Source: Psychrobacter sp. UBA3962 (GTDB lineage Bacteria; Pseudomonadota; Gammaproteobacteria; Pseudomonadales; Moraxellaceae). Taken from it: DNA of 64,000 bases. The notes beneath the pieces were generated by a model that saw only the letters and a list, made by a program, of their open reading frames with translations, made no database searches and was not told the origin of the DNA. The translations under genes were made by a program, and so were the position numbers. Location of the stretch: contig NZ_DGDC01000023.1 of NCBI RefSeq assembly GCF_002385225.1, positions 19,760 to 83,759 on the forward strand, written 5' to 3'. Below, piece by piece: positions 17,547 through 27,569 of this stretch (position 1 is the first letter of the stretch; each line of letters opens with the position of its first letter).

Positions 17547-18479
17547 TTAAGCAATCAACTCTGCCTCTTTTTGCTGTTGCGTAAACCTATGCTGGACCTC
17601 TATATTCGCTAAATTATAATCAGCGAGCTGCTGATGCAAATTAACCACATCGCCCATAATTAATAAAGCAGGTGTCGGTAACTTTGCTAGTAACTGCTTA
17701 GCTGCTATGTCATCAAGTGTGCCAATTAAAACCTGTTGTGTCGGCAGACTGGCATGGCTTACCACCGCAAAAGGAGTATCCCCCGCTCGGCCTGCTCGTA
17801 TTAACCCTTCAGTTAACCCCGCTAAGCGATTCAATCCCATATACAACACTATTGTTTGCGTCGGGTCCAACATTTCACTGAAGTCCTCAGTAGGACAATT
17901 GGTCTTTTTGAAGGCAGTTACGAACTTGACCGATTGAGCACATTGACGATGTGTTAATGGAATTGAGCTACTACTGGCCGCAGCGCTAGCTGCAGTGATG
18001 CCTGGAATAGACTCAAAATATACGCCGTTTTCTACGACAGTCTGTAATTCTTCCCCGCCTCTACCAAAAATAAAAGGATCTCCGCCTTTTAGACGCACCA
18101 CGCATTTGCCGGCTTGAGCCTGGGTCACCAACAGTTGATTAATCTGCTCTTGTGGTAGCGCATGGTTATCACAGCGTTTGCCGACAAAAATTTTGGTTGC
18201 TTGTTGAGAGCACATATCTAGGATATCTTCGGAAACCAAGCTGTCATATAGCACAACATCCGCATGCTGCATTATTCGATAAGCTTTTAAGGTAAGTAGC
18301 TCAGGATCACCTGACCCTGCCCCTACCAGATATACCACCCCTTTTTTGGCTTGTTTTACCTTATCTTCCGCTTTAATTGTGGGTAATTTATTGCCACAGT
18401 CATAAGGTGTTAAAGGTAGCTTTGAGCGACCCTTTATTACCTGTGCAGAATTTAGGGTCGGAATATCAAAATGGGTCAT
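17547..18479 (-). CDS. cobA: Uroporphyrinogen-III C-methyltransferase (SUMT)
   Basis: Transfers two methyl groups from S-adenosylmethionine to uroporphyrinogen III to give precorrin-2, the precursor of siroheme needed by NirB. The core shows VYLVGAGSGDPELLTLKA, VVRLKGGDPFIFGRGGEE and GITAASAAASSSSIPLTHR, all canonical. There is no CysG-N dehydrogenase/ferrochelatase domain, so those steps must be encoded elsewhere. I chose ATG 18479 (MTHFDIPTLN) because AGGAG lies ten bases upstream; the longer ATG at 18539 has no ribosome site. It is the last gene of the leftward nitrate operon, 104 bases or more after nasA. Confidence 0.92.
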   Translation of the reverse strand: MTHFDIPTLNSAQVIKGRSKLPLTPYDCGNKLPTIKAEDKVKQAKKGVVYLVGAGSGDPELLTLKAYRIMQHADVVLYDSLVSEDILDMCSQQATKIFVGKRCDNHALPQEQINQLLVTQAQAGKCVVRLKGGDPFIFGRGGEELQTVVENGVYFESIPGITAASAAASSSSIPLTHRQCAQSVKFVTAFKKTNCPTEDFSEMLDPTQTIVLYMGLNRLAGLTEGLIRAGRAGDTPFAVVSHASLPTQQVLIGTLDDIAAKQLLAKLPTPALLIMGDVVNLHQQLADYNLANIEVQHRFTQQQKEAELIA

Positions 18480-18643
18480 GCTTGGTGTGCTCCTGGCATC
18501 ATGTATTTTAGCAACCGGCTGATTTAACTGTTGTTTCATTCAGTTCTAAACCGTGCTGATAACCAATACGTTGCAAATGACATGCCAGCGTTACTCTTTA
18601 TCTTAATCTTTATCTTAAGTTCGAGCTAAGCAGTGCCTACCAT

Positions 18644-21600
18644 TTAAGCCAGCTCTACTGATTTATCGGAACGACATTGTTTAATAAGCTCATTGATTTG
18701 ACCCACACAAGAGCCACAGTTAGTGCCTGCCTGACATAATTTACCAACGCTAATGGCATCGTCACATCCGTCAGAGGTAATGGCGTTAATAATGGTATTT
18801 TCACCCACACCCATACAAGCACAAACTAATGGGCCTGGGTCAACATAGCCACTAGCGGGTTTACCGGCCAATAGCCATTTCACAGAAGGTACGTCACTTA
18901 AATCAGCAAAGCAGCTATTCAGCCAATGTATACTAGGCAACTGTTCCGATTGCGGTGCAATGTACACTGCCAGCATTAGCTGTTCTTCAAGTTGAGCAGA
19001 AGACGATGCCAATTCTATGGCGACAGGTTGACGAACGACATAGCGTAATTGCTGAGCGGCTTCATAAATCATAATGCTGGTGTCTAGTTCAGCCCACTCA
19101 CTATTTAATCTATCCGGACTATGAGAATTATCTGGCTTATCTAGGCTGTCTGAATTAGAGCGCTGATGTATGTTCACAACCGACGCGACAAACTGCTGCC
19201 AGAATTCGGCAGTCAACCAAGCGTCGCTCATCTGCTCAGTGCTAGTGGCTAAATTAATCAAGATACTGTCTTGCTGACGACTGATACTCCATATTAAATT
19301 AGGCGCGGATACTGCTGCCTGTAATTGATTAGAGGTCAATTCAGTAAGTTGACGCAACTGCACTAAGGCAGCATCTAACCAGTCAGGATGCACCAAAATA
19401 CGGCCAACTGATTTTATAGGCATTGGCTGAACTACTATGGCTGAATTTTTTAATTCAGGTTGTGCCGATATAGGATCAACTTTAGTGGGAATAAGCGTCC
19501 CGACTCGCGCCAAGTTGGAAAAGGCATCACTCCAATGCATCGGCATAAAGCTATCGCCTAGACGCATATCTTCGCTAACCTCCACTTGAGCCACTACCGT
19601 TGAGCGCTTTGTTGCTTGTAGGGTATCCGCTTTAATCGAAACAAAATCATTATTAGTAAGCCCCAAAGCCTCTGCATCTTGAGGATGTAAAGTCAAAGTC
19701 GGTACAGTTTGTTGTTGATTCAACTTTGGTGCTAAAGCAGTCCGCGTCATGGTATGCCATTGGTCACGCAGTCTACCGGTGATTAAGCGCAGCTTTAAAC
19801 CGTCATCGACACTCTGGATTAAACCTAGGCCTAGGTTCTTTTGTTTTATCTGTTTTTCAGCGCTAGGTTCTGTTTTATCATTGTCGTTGATGGCGCTAAA
19901 TCTATTCAAATCACCAGCCTGTTGTGGCGGGGTAATGGCAACTAGCTTAGGCTTAACATGCTTAAAGTCAGGATCAATGATATTAATATGCTGACCACCC
20001 CATTGTAGAGGGCTCATAGAATCGTAAGGTTGATTGTGTTTTTCCAGTTCAGCCATTAAATCTAACTGTCTTGGATATTTGCTGTTTTCATGACTGGTTA
20101 ATGCGGCATGCTCTAAGAAAATTTCACTAGGTTCAGTATAATCAAACCCTTTAAACCTCATACGTTTTGCCACTTGTGAGAAAATCCACCAATCTGGCTT
20201 TGAGTCGCCTACACCTGTTACAAGGCTACGCTGACGAGATATTCGACGTTCAGAATTAGTTACTGTGCCTGATTTCTCACTCCAAGATTGCGCCGGCAAG
20301 ACAATATCAGCACAGCGTAAGGTATCACTGTCTTTAGAGCATTCAGAGACGATCACCAAATCACAGGCCGCTAAGGCTTGGCGAAACTTGTTTGCTTCAG
20401 GTAGGCTCACCACAGGATTGGTAGCCACAATCCAAATTGCTTTTACTTTTCCATCAAGGATAGCATCTGCCACATCGCAAGCTTTAACCCCTACCTTAGG
20501 CGCTATAGGTTGTGGTGATTGCCAAAACTTACCCACTGACTGACGATGCTCTTTAATATCTAACTGTAAATGGCCAGCCAGTAGATTTGCCAAAGCCCCT
20601 ACTTCACGCCCGCCCATAGCATTGGGTTGACCCGTCAATGAAAAAGGACCTGCGCCTTTTTTACCAACGCGGCCTGTCAGCAAATGGCTATTGATAATAG
20701 CATTCACTTTATCAGTGCCACTACTAGACTGATTCACCCCCATGCTAAACGCTGTTACTATTTTGTCATTTGCGGCGACCAGCTGGTAAAACTGCTCAAT
20801 CTTTTCAGCATCTAACTGAGTGGCTTTAGCAACCGACTCTATGTCCCATGAATCAGCAGCAATCACTGCCTGCTCTACGCCATCACACTGTGAGGCATAT
20901 TCAGCATCGGTGCAGCCATTCTCTTCTAAGTATTTGAGCAAACCATTATATAAGTGGGTATCGGTACCAGGCGCAATGGGCAAATGCAAATCAGCAAATT
21001 CGCAGGAATCAGTCCGTCTCGGATCAATAACAATTAATTTTTTATTAGGGTTTTCCTGTTTGGCTTGTAAAAATCGACCAAACAAAATGGGATGACACCA
21101 CGCCATATTAGAGCCGACTAGCACCAATAGGTCACAGGCTTCAAAATCGGTATAACTACCCGGTACTAAATCGGCACCAAAAGCTCTTTTGTGGCCGGCA
21201 ACCGCCGACGACATACATAGGCGAGAATTTGAATCAATATTATTACTGCCGATAAAGCCTTTCATCAGCTTATTGGCCACATAGTAATCTTCAGTCAGTA
21301 GCTGACCAGACACATAGAACATCACACTTTCTGGCCCATGTTTTGCGATAGTATCGCTTAAGCGACTGGCCACATCGTCCAAAACAGTATCCCAATCTGA
21401 GTCTTGCTGATTAAGACTATTAGCCGACGGCTTAGGCGGCACTGATTGAGAACTTTGAGCCGCTTGAGTTGCTCGAGCTAATGGTAGAGATAACATGGTG
21501 GCTTTCTTGTTTTGATAATAAGGCTGAGTTAACCGGCGCTCAGTTCCTAAAGTCTCAGCCAGATTACTGCCTTTAGAACACAGCTTACCAAAATTGGCAG

Positions 21601-21877
21601 GATGCTCCGGATCACCTTTTACACTCACCTGTCCTGTCATATTATCTACAGTTGCCAATACGCCACAGCCCACACCGCAATAAGGACAAGTGGTGCGTAC
21701 TGTCTGTGTCAGCTCAAACTCTGAGTGAGAGACGGAAGTATCGCTAGGCAAAGTTAAAGTAGCTATGTTGTTTGGGCTATTCGGGCTATTAAAACTTGCT
21801 TTGGCTTTAGGCTGGCTGGTTTGGCTATTTTTGATAATATTCTCGCTATTTTGTAGTGATATCTGCTGGTAGAACAC
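18644..21877 (-). CDS. nasA: Assimilatory nitrate reductase, molybdopterin catalytic subunit with C-terminal BFD [2Fe-2S] domain
   Basis: Reduces nitrate to nitrite in the cytoplasm with bis-MGD molybdenum. The 1077-residue protein has a roughly 60-residue Ser/Asn-rich N-terminal tail. The [4Fe-4S] ligands are C64, C67, C71 and C100 (CPYCGVGC, GKLCSKGSN). The molybdopterin domains show SRLCMSSAVAGHKRAFG (Cys as likely Mo ligand), the MGD-binding segments, and RDQWHTMTRTALAPKLN in the C-terminal domain. A BFD-like [2Fe-2S] module closes the protein with C1019, C1021, C1054 and C1057. The ORF opens with GTG right after a TAA and lacks a good ribosome site, so the start is the weak point. It lies 70 bases after the FAD protein gene, its likely electron donor. 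Confidence 0.95.
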   Translation of the reverse strand: MFYQQISLQNSENIIKNSQTSQPKAKASFNSPNSPNNIATLTLPSDTSVSHSEFELTQTVRTTCPYCGVGCGVLATVDNMTGQVSVKGDPEHPANFGKLCSKGSNLAETLGTERRLTQPYYQNKKATMLSLPLARATQAAQSSQSVPPKPSANSLNQQDSDWDTVLDDVASRLSDTIAKHGPESVMFYVSGQLLTEDYYVANKLMKGFIGSNNIDSNSRLCMSSAVAGHKRAFGADLVPGSYTDFEACDLLVLVGSNMAWCHPILFGRFLQAKQENPNKKLIVIDPRRTDSCEFADLHLPIAPGTDTHLYNGLLKYLEENGCTDAEYASQCDGVEQAVIAADSWDIESVAKATQLDAEKIEQFYQLVAANDKIVTAFSMGVNQSSSGTDKVNAIINSHLLTGRVGKKGAGPFSLTGQPNAMGGREVGALANLLAGHLQLDIKEHRQSVGKFWQSPQPIAPKVGVKACDVADAILDGKVKAIWIVATNPVVSLPEANKFRQALAACDLVIVSECSKDSDTLRCADIVLPAQSWSEKSGTVTNSERRISRQRSLVTGVGDSKPDWWIFSQVAKRMRFKGFDYTEPSEIFLEHAALTSHENSKYPRQLDLMAELEKHNQPYDSMSPLQWGGQHINIIDPDFKHVKPKLVAITPPQQAGDLNRFSAINDNDKTEPSAEKQIKQKNLGLGLIQSVDDGLKLRLITGRLRDQWHTMTRTALAPKLNQQQTVPTLTLHPQDAEALGLTNNDFVSIKADTLQATKRSTVVAQVEVSEDMRLGDSFMPMHWSDAFSNLARVGTLIPTKVDPISAQPELKNSAIVVQPMPIKSVGRILVHPDWLDAALVQLRQLTELTSNQLQAAVSAPNLIWSISRQQDSILINLATSTEQMSDAWLTAEFWQQFVASVVNIHQRSNSDSLDKPDNSHSPDRLNSEWAELDTSIMIYEAAQQLRYVVRQPVAIELASSSAQLEEQLMLAVYIAPQSEQLPSIHWLNSCFADLSDVPSVKWLLAGKPASGYVDPGPLVCACMGVGENTIINAITSDGCDDAISVGKLCQAGTNCGSCVGQINELIKQCRSDKSVELA

Positions 21878-21947
21878 TTATAAAACTGAAACTTAGGTAC
21901 GCTATGCATTGTATTTATTGCCTTCATTAAAAGGCATCTTGTTTTGG

Positions 21948-23468
21948 TTAAGCCACTTCATCATCACTTGGTTGATTATCGGCTTTAATTAACGACTTGG
22001 GCTTCTCACTAGGTGCTGTCGTAGAATTTGTCACTGGATTAGCGGTTATACCTTCCCTATTTTCAGCGTGTTGATCCAATAATGACTGGCAATAAGCAGC
22101 CCCAAAGATCAGAGCGTCTTTAAATTCAGAAACATCAATTTGTTCATTAATCAGCTGACTGTAGAAGTTGCCATCACTGGTATCTCCATACAGCACAGCT
22201 CCTATCAACCGATTGTCTTTTAGGTAAAGACAATGGTATTGATCGCTATTCACCTGACGATAAATAATTTGTTCAACGGAAGCTAATTCTGACTCATCAA
22301 ACTCAATTTTTCCTGATGAAAATACGGCGACTCCAGATACTTTAAGTTTCAAGGATAAAGGCGTGCTAACAAAAGGTGGCCACTTTGATTTTGATGCTTG
22401 CTGAGTCAATACGGCGACGAGAGTATCAACATGCTGATTGACTGAGGACACCATGCCGAAAAGTTCCTCATTAATCTCTATACACTCGCCTATGGCATAG
22501 ACATTTTGACAACTGCTGTGCATATATTCGTCTACCACAATACCTCGATTAACTTCTATCCCACTATCCTCAGCCAGTTGGGTATTGGGTATAATGCCCA
22601 CAGCCATAACGATAAAATCAGCAGGTAACGTTCTGCCATCTTTAAGGCTTAGTCCTGTCACTTCATTGCTAGCATTCACTTCTATACCCGTGGTCATCGC
22701 CGAAACTTCCAAACCTACCTCTCTACGAGCAAGCTCTTGTTGCAGCATTAATGCCGCGGGCAAGTCCAACTGACGATTGAGTACAAAATCATCGACATGT
22801 ATCACGGTCATGGTCGCCCCTTGTGATGACAACGCACAAGCCGCTTCTAAACCCAGTACACCGCCACCAATTACCAATCCCGTTTTACCCTGCTTAGCAT
22901 AGTCAGTAAGTACAGTCACATCGGCGACATCTCGAAAAACGTGTACCCCTTTGGCCTCATGATTTGTAAAAGGAATGACTCGGGCAGTCGACCCCGTTGC
23001 GATAACCAGCTTGCCATAGTCAAGCCTCCGCCCATTATCTAAGGTCAGCGTTTGATTATCAGTATCTATGCGGTCGACTTCTACGCCTGCTAATACAGTT
23101 ATACCCAAGCGTTCATAGTCACTCTTGTCATATAAATAAGTCTCATCAAAAGAGGTATCGCCTGCTAAGACTGGCGATAACATAATTCGGTTATAACCCA
23201 CTTCCGACTCTTTACTAATCAAAGTAATCTTGGGACTTTCGGCAGTAGTCTGTTGTTGCCACGTAGTGGCTAACTGAATCGCCAAACGACTGCCTGCCAT
23301 CCCTGCCCCCACAATGACTACCTCATTTGACAAGTCGCTTAAGTTTGATAAGTCGCTTAGTGATTGACTTAATGAATCGCTTAACGAGCTGTCTAATGAT
23401 AGGCCATTAAATTGATCTGCTAGAGATTGCGACTGTGCGATGGTGCTGGCGTTGACTGGAGCTGGCAT
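21948..23468 (-). CDS. FAD-dependent NAD(P)H oxidoreductase of the nitrate reductase system
   Basis: Probable electron-transfer subunit that takes electrons from NADH to NasA. After a Ser/Leu/Asp-rich N-terminal tail of about 48 residues comes the FAD-binding VIVGAGMAGSRLA near residue 51, a second Rossmann motif TGLVIGGGVLGLEAA near 200 for NAD(P)H, and the FAD-site VYAIGECIEIN near 325. The fold equals the N-terminal half of NirB. No Fe-S cysteine cluster is visible, unlike Klebsiella NasC. AAGGT precedes the ATG. The tail repeats the motif SLS/DLSN several times. It is the third gene of the operon. Confidence 0.87.
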   Translation of the reverse strand: MPAPVNASTIAQSQSLADQFNGLSLDSSLSDSLSQSLSDLSNLSDLSNEVVIVGAGMAGSRLAIQLATTWQQQTTAESPKITLISKESEVGYNRIMLSPVLAGDTSFDETYLYDKSDYERLGITVLAGVEVDRIDTDNQTLTLDNGRRLDYGKLVIATGSTARVIPFTNHEAKGVHVFRDVADVTVLTDYAKQGKTGLVIGGGVLGLEAACALSSQGATMTVIHVDDFVLNRQLDLPAALMLQQELARREVGLEVSAMTTGIEVNASNEVTGLSLKDGRTLPADFIVMAVGIIPNTQLAEDSGIEVNRGIVVDEYMHSSCQNVYAIGECIEINEELFGMVSSVNQHVDTLVAVLTQQASKSKWPPFVSTPLSLKLKVSGVAVFSSGKIEFDESELASVEQIIYRQVNSDQYHCLYLKDNRLIGAVLYGDTSDGNFYSQLINEQIDVSEFKDALIFGAAYCQSLLDQHAENREGITANPVTNSTTAPSEKPKSLIKADNQPSDDEVA

Positions 23469-23563
23469 GAGAGACCTTAGCCACTGAAGCGGCGATTGAG
23501 ATAGTCATCACCAATTATTTTTCTCAACCTACTCAGTTATCGGGCTCAAACGCGCTCCATAAA

Positions 23564-25756
23564 CTAGCTGGTGGGTAGAAACTTAATCAGTAATAAAACA
23601 ATAATTACACTCTGTACCAAGCAAATGCCGTGCCATACCAATAAAGGATTTCTTTTGATCAGCGGTTCTGGGTCGGATAAAGAAGCACTATGATCTGGAT
23701 TAAAATCTTGTAAAAACTCTCCGATCGCTTGATGACGAACGTTGGTATTACGATGAAGAGCACGCAGTAAGGCTTGCTGACTGGTGGCTGGGACTTGTTT
23801 TTGATTCAGTAAACGCGAGGGTACAACCAAAGCATCAGAGGCAGACATGAGCATTTGTGAGGTAAATGGTCGGCTACCGGTAAGTAGTTCAAAGCCTATG
23901 ACTGCAATCGAAAATAAATCAGAGTGCACTCCTTTAGGCGCATCTGTGTAGTATTCTGGTGCAGCGTAATGCAGATCGCCAACTGGTGGCCGAGTATTGT
24001 CTTTTAGGATAGAGGATGCCACTGACCCAAAATCAATCAGCTTGACCGCCCCTGATTTGGTTAATAATAAGTTCTCTGGCTTAATATCCTGATGCAATAG
24101 ATAATTGCGGTGCATCACCCGCACTGCCATCCCAATTTTGGTCAATAAATCATGGGTTTGCCACACATCGCAAGGACCATTTCGATCCATAAAAGCGCGC
24201 AGACTCTCGCCTTCTATATACTCAGTAAGGTGGTACAAATAGGTTGAGCTGGCAGGCACGGGGTAATAGCGTAATAAACCTGACTCACCCAATGCAGAGC
24301 CCCCCATTGACTCAGTAGGGTCAATTTGATTATAAGCGGGCTCACCTGCCCGCCTGTGTCTTGATAGACTTAATCCAATTTTGCGTTCTTTCAAAAAGCT
24401 ACGCAGATACTCTCCATCTTCGACCGTTCTTAGGCTGGGAGACTTTAGGACATACTCGTGTCCTGCGCTGTCTTCTACCAAATACACTTCACTACGGGCC
24501 GTCCGAGCAATAATAGCTTTTACTTCAAAGCCATCAATACTGTCATTGACCTGTAGCCCTGTGGGCAGCTTATATTGTACTGGTACATTACTGTTATTAT
24601 TGCCTTCGGAGAGCAGGCTGCTGTCCTGACTTGGCTCATCAACACTCATTGAGCTATCTATGTTCATTAGGCTGCGTGTGCCTTTATCTTTATCTTTTCG
24701 AGTATTTTTTAGCTTAATGCTTGAGGAAAGACCCATACCGAGCATGATAATAGTTAGATTATCATTACTGCCCTCCTGATAGGCATGGCGACAGAATTGC
24801 TCACTCAAGTCCCATTTTTTAAGAAGGTTCCAATTGGGAGTATTTTCTAATTGGGTAGCAGCTGCACTAAACTCAAACTGCATGTCAACAGGATTAAGAT
24901 GTTCATAAACGCCATCGGTCATCAAGGCTAAATATTCGTTTTGGTGCAGGGTAAACACTGTTTGCTGTAAATCGACGCTGGTATCTGCCCCTAAAGCTGC
25001 CGATAATGCCCCTTTATCTTGCCCATGATGGATACGATGGTCTTCACTGAGTATCGTAGTTCTATCTACACTCAAGCGGTAGATGCGTGAATCGCCAGTA
25101 TGAAACAGATAAACCCTATCACCAATGCACAGCACACCAGATAGCGTTGACAATAAAGGAGCAACCCGCTCATAAGACTGCGAAAAGTACATTGCGTCAT
25201 TCGCTTTAATGACTGCTGACTTGATAATGCCTGCCACACTTTCATCATCAAAAATGGCTTTAAAACTTTGCTCATTAAATTGTCGGGTTTCTACCACAGC
25301 TTGATGCTGTAAACGAATCAAGCCTTTAATAACATGTTCGGTCACAGTCTCAACCGCCAATCTACTCGCCTGTTTGGGAAACTGGCAGGCACTAACCCCA
25401 TCTGCCAAAACAGCAAGTACCGGCAACTGCTCTGGTCTAAGCTTAATTTTGGAGCTATGGGCTTGACTGTCCTGTTGAATATGGTCTAATTCGTCCTGTT
25501 CAATCTGTTCTAAATAGCTTAATAAACAGGTGGTAATCAATAAACTGTCTTGATTTTCAGACTTACGTCCTGCCATGGTATAAAAATCAGACCACCAACC
25601 TGTTGATTGTTGGTGTTTTTGATTTGGTTTAATAGACTTAAAGGGCTTAATAGTTATGCGTTCGGGGTTATTAACAGTCGTTTTAGAGATAGGTAAGGCA
25701 GTGCTATTAGCAGTTTTTTTATTCGATTCATTCGATAAGCGTTCTATAGTGGGCAC
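23564..25756 (-). CDS. PP2C phosphatase - Ser/Thr protein kinase fusion with C-terminal membrane anchor
   Basis: A 730-residue two-domain signalling protein. Residues about 45-345 are a PP2C-type phosphatase: NQDSLL, VLADGVSACQ, HTGDSRIYRL, LMTDGVYEHL and GSNDNLTI supply the metal-binding Asp residues. Residues about 405-690 are a Hanks-type kinase: Lys in YVLKSP, catalytic loop HQDIKPENLLL, IDFGSV and YAAPEYY. The glycine loop (ARTARSEVYLVED) lacks its glycines and the HRD Arg is Gln, so it is a non-RD kinase. A single hydrophobic helix ends the protein, anchoring it in the inner membrane. The start is GTG with AAGGA upstream. Such fusions are known in nitrate-assimilation clusters of Pseudomonas and relatives; the targets are unknown. 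Confidence 0.93.
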   Translation of the reverse strand: MPTIERLSNESNKKTANSTALPISKTTVNNPERITIKPFKSIKPNQKHQQSTGWWSDFYTMAGRKSENQDSLLITTCLLSYLEQIEQDELDHIQQDSQAHSSKIKLRPEQLPVLAVLADGVSACQFPKQASRLAVETVTEHVIKGLIRLQHQAVVETRQFNEQSFKAIFDDESVAGIIKSAVIKANDAMYFSQSYERVAPLLSTLSGVLCIGDRVYLFHTGDSRIYRLSVDRTTILSEDHRIHHGQDKGALSAALGADTSVDLQQTVFTLHQNEYLALMTDGVYEHLNPVDMQFEFSAAATQLENTPNWNLLKKWDLSEQFCRHAYQEGSNDNLTIIMLGMGLSSSIKLKNTRKDKDKGTRSLMNIDSSMSVDEPSQDSSLLSEGNNNSNVPVQYKLPTGLQVNDSIDGFEVKAIIARTARSEVYLVEDSAGHEYVLKSPSLRTVEDGEYLRSFLKERKIGLSLSRHRRAGEPAYNQIDPTESMGGSALGESGLLRYYPVPASSTYLYHLTEYIEGESLRAFMDRNGPCDVWQTHDLLTKIGMAVRVMHRNYLLHQDIKPENLLLTKSGAVKLIDFGSVASSILKDNTRPPVGDLHYAAPEYYTDAPKGVHSDLFSIAVIGFELLTGSRPFTSQMLMSASDALVVPSRLLNQKQVPATSQQALLRALHRNTNVRHQAIGEFLQDFNPDHSASLSDPEPLIKRNPLLVWHGICLVQSVIIVLLLIKFLPTS

Positions 25757-25838
25757 TTTTATTCCTTATTAAAATTTGGCAATATCGCTCCGTCATCCAT
25801 AACTTTTTTATTGCTTAAAAATTTCAGCTAAAAAGCAG

Positions 25839-25875
25839 TTAAGGTATAAAGCTTACTGTAAACTTTATACCTTAA
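25839..25875. other. Perfect 13-bp hairpin between the transporter and kinase genes
   Basis: TTAAGGTATAAAG and CTTTATACCTTAA form a perfect stem over an 11-base loop whose centre can pair again. On the minus strand it lies about 65 bases past narK and is followed by CTGCTTTTT. It may be a leaky terminator or a processing site that sets the ratio of narK to the downstream genes. Confidence 0.6.
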
Positions 25876-25941
25876 AATGTAGTGCTCAATAAGCATGGAT
25901 AAGTGGTCTATCCAGCCTTAGCCAGCTGAATAGTGTTTAGA

Positions 25942-27444
25942 TTAAGTCACACTAATTTCAGCAAAACTGCCATCTGGCATCTCTTCTACGATTACCCCTG
26001 AAGGCTCTTTTAATAAGAATAGAGCTACGAATCCAACTACTGCCGTAGCGGCAATAACCATAAAGAACACTTGATAAGACACTAAGCTTAAAACCGTTAA
26101 ATAGACCACAGAGCCTACGTTGCCATAAGCACCGGTCATGCCAGCGAACTGACCGGTCATACTGCGTTTAATCAAGGGAATAACCGCGAATACTGCGCCC
26201 TCACCTGCTTGCACGAAGAATGAACAAAACATAGTAATAAGCAATGCCAAAGCGATCGGCCAAGTCGAGTCAACCATTCCCATTAAGAAGTAACCAATGG
26301 CCAGACCTGCTGTCAAAATAAGTAGCGTGCTTTTACGACCAAAACGATCACTTAACCAACCGCCACCTGGACGAGACATTAAGTTCATAAAGGCATACGA
26401 GGATGCTAATAGACCCGCAGCAACCACAGATATTTCAAAAGTTTCTAGATAAAAAAGCGGTAACATTGACACCACGGCCAGCTCAGAACCAAAGGTAGCA
26501 AAATATAAAATGTTTAACACACCGACTTGTTTGAAATCATAACGCTGTGCTTCTGGTACTTCTGTGGTAAATACTTCTTTGTTAAATCGATAGCTACTCA
26601 CAAACTCATAAACATACAGTAGCGCTAAGCCAATATAGATAAAGTTTACCGCTGTCTGACTTAACAAACTAACACCAGTGGGTGATAGCTTCCAAGCCAG
26701 TAGCGCCAAGGCTAAATACATAGGAAGTTTGAAAACCATCATTAACCAGAAATCACCTTTAGAGGTTACCCCCATCGCACCAGACTTCTTAGGTTTAAAA
26801 TAAGTTGAGCCCTTAGGTGTATCGCGAACAAATTTGTAAAATAAAATACTGTATAGACCCATAACGACGCCTGAAGTCGCACAAGCATAGCGCCAGCCTT
26901 CATCCCCACCGAACCAAGCCGCAAAGCCAATCGCCAGTGTTGGTAATAGCATGGCTGCTGCTGCTGAACCGAAGTTACCCCAACCGCCATAGATGCCTTC
27001 TGCAGCGCCTAATTCGCTAGCAGGAAACCAGTCACTGATTAAACGGATACCTACCACGAAGCCTGCCCCAACGAAGCCTAAAATGAAACGTGATAAGGCA
27101 AGGGTTGTATAGTCTTGGGCAAACGCGAACGTAAAACAGGGAATTACTCCGAGCGCTAAAATACAGGTATAGACTATTCGTGGTCCAAACTTATCGGTTA
27201 GCATCCCGATAATAACGCGAGCAGGAATGGTTAAAGCCACGTTTAGGATAAGTAAGGTTTTAACTTGTTGCTTGGTTAAATCCAGAGTTTCTCCAATAGC
27301 GGAAAGAAAAGGGGCATGGTTAAACCAAACGAAAAAGGTAAGGAAAAAGGCCATCCACCCTAAATGTAGGATTTTATTTTTACCAGCAAAAGATAAGACA
27401 TTGAGCTTATCTTTTGTGGGTGGTACGGGGGTTGCAGACGACAT
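25942..27444 (-). CDS. narK: NarK/NasA-type nitrate/nitrite transporter (MFS, NNP family)
   Basis: Twelve-helix inner-membrane carrier of 500 residues that brings nitrate into the cell. The first nitrate signature is seen in GIYGGWGNFGSAAAA near residue 155, the second in MTGAYGNVGSVVYL near residue 445. The conserved Arg residues are in VGIRLISDWFP and MSRPGGGWLSDRFGRKS. AAGGAAGC precedes the ATG at normal distance. It is the first gene of the leftward assimilation operon, with a consensus sigma-54 element 125 bases upstream of its start. The context (NasA, NirBD) makes an assimilatory uptake role likely. Confidence 0.94.
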   Translation of the reverse strand: MSSATPVPPTKDKLNVLSFAGKNKILHLGWMAFFLTFFVWFNHAPFLSAIGETLDLTKQQVKTLLILNVALTIPARVIIGMLTDKFGPRIVYTCILALGVIPCFTFAFAQDYTTLALSRFILGFVGAGFVVGIRLISDWFPASELGAAEGIYGGWGNFGSAAAAMLLPTLAIGFAAWFGGDEGWRYACATSGVVMGLYSILFYKFVRDTPKGSTYFKPKKSGAMGVTSKGDFWLMMVFKLPMYLALALLAWKLSPTGVSLLSQTAVNFIYIGLALLYVYEFVSSYRFNKEVFTTEVPEAQRYDFKQVGVLNILYFATFGSELAVVSMLPLFYLETFEISVVAAGLLASSYAFMNLMSRPGGGWLSDRFGRKSTLLILTAGLAIGYFLMGMVDSTWPIALALLITMFCSFFVQAGEGAVFAVIPLIKRSMTGQFAGMTGAYGNVGSVVYLTVLSLVSYQVFFMVIAATAVVGFVALFLLKEPSGVIVEEMPDGSFAEISVT

Positions 27445-27569
27445 ACTTGCTTCCTTTTATGAAATAAATTGTCTGTGTCTCCAAATAAAAACAGACTTAT
27501 TTACATTAAATTAGACCTTAAAATATAAGAAAAATAAAATATAACTTAATGTTTACTTAATAAGGTCGT

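Noticed and set aside
23341..23400. Tandem DNA repeat coding the SLSD/DLSN tail of the FAD protein as a mobile repeat
   Set aside because: It is only a low-complexity tail within one gene; the DNA units are short and irregular.
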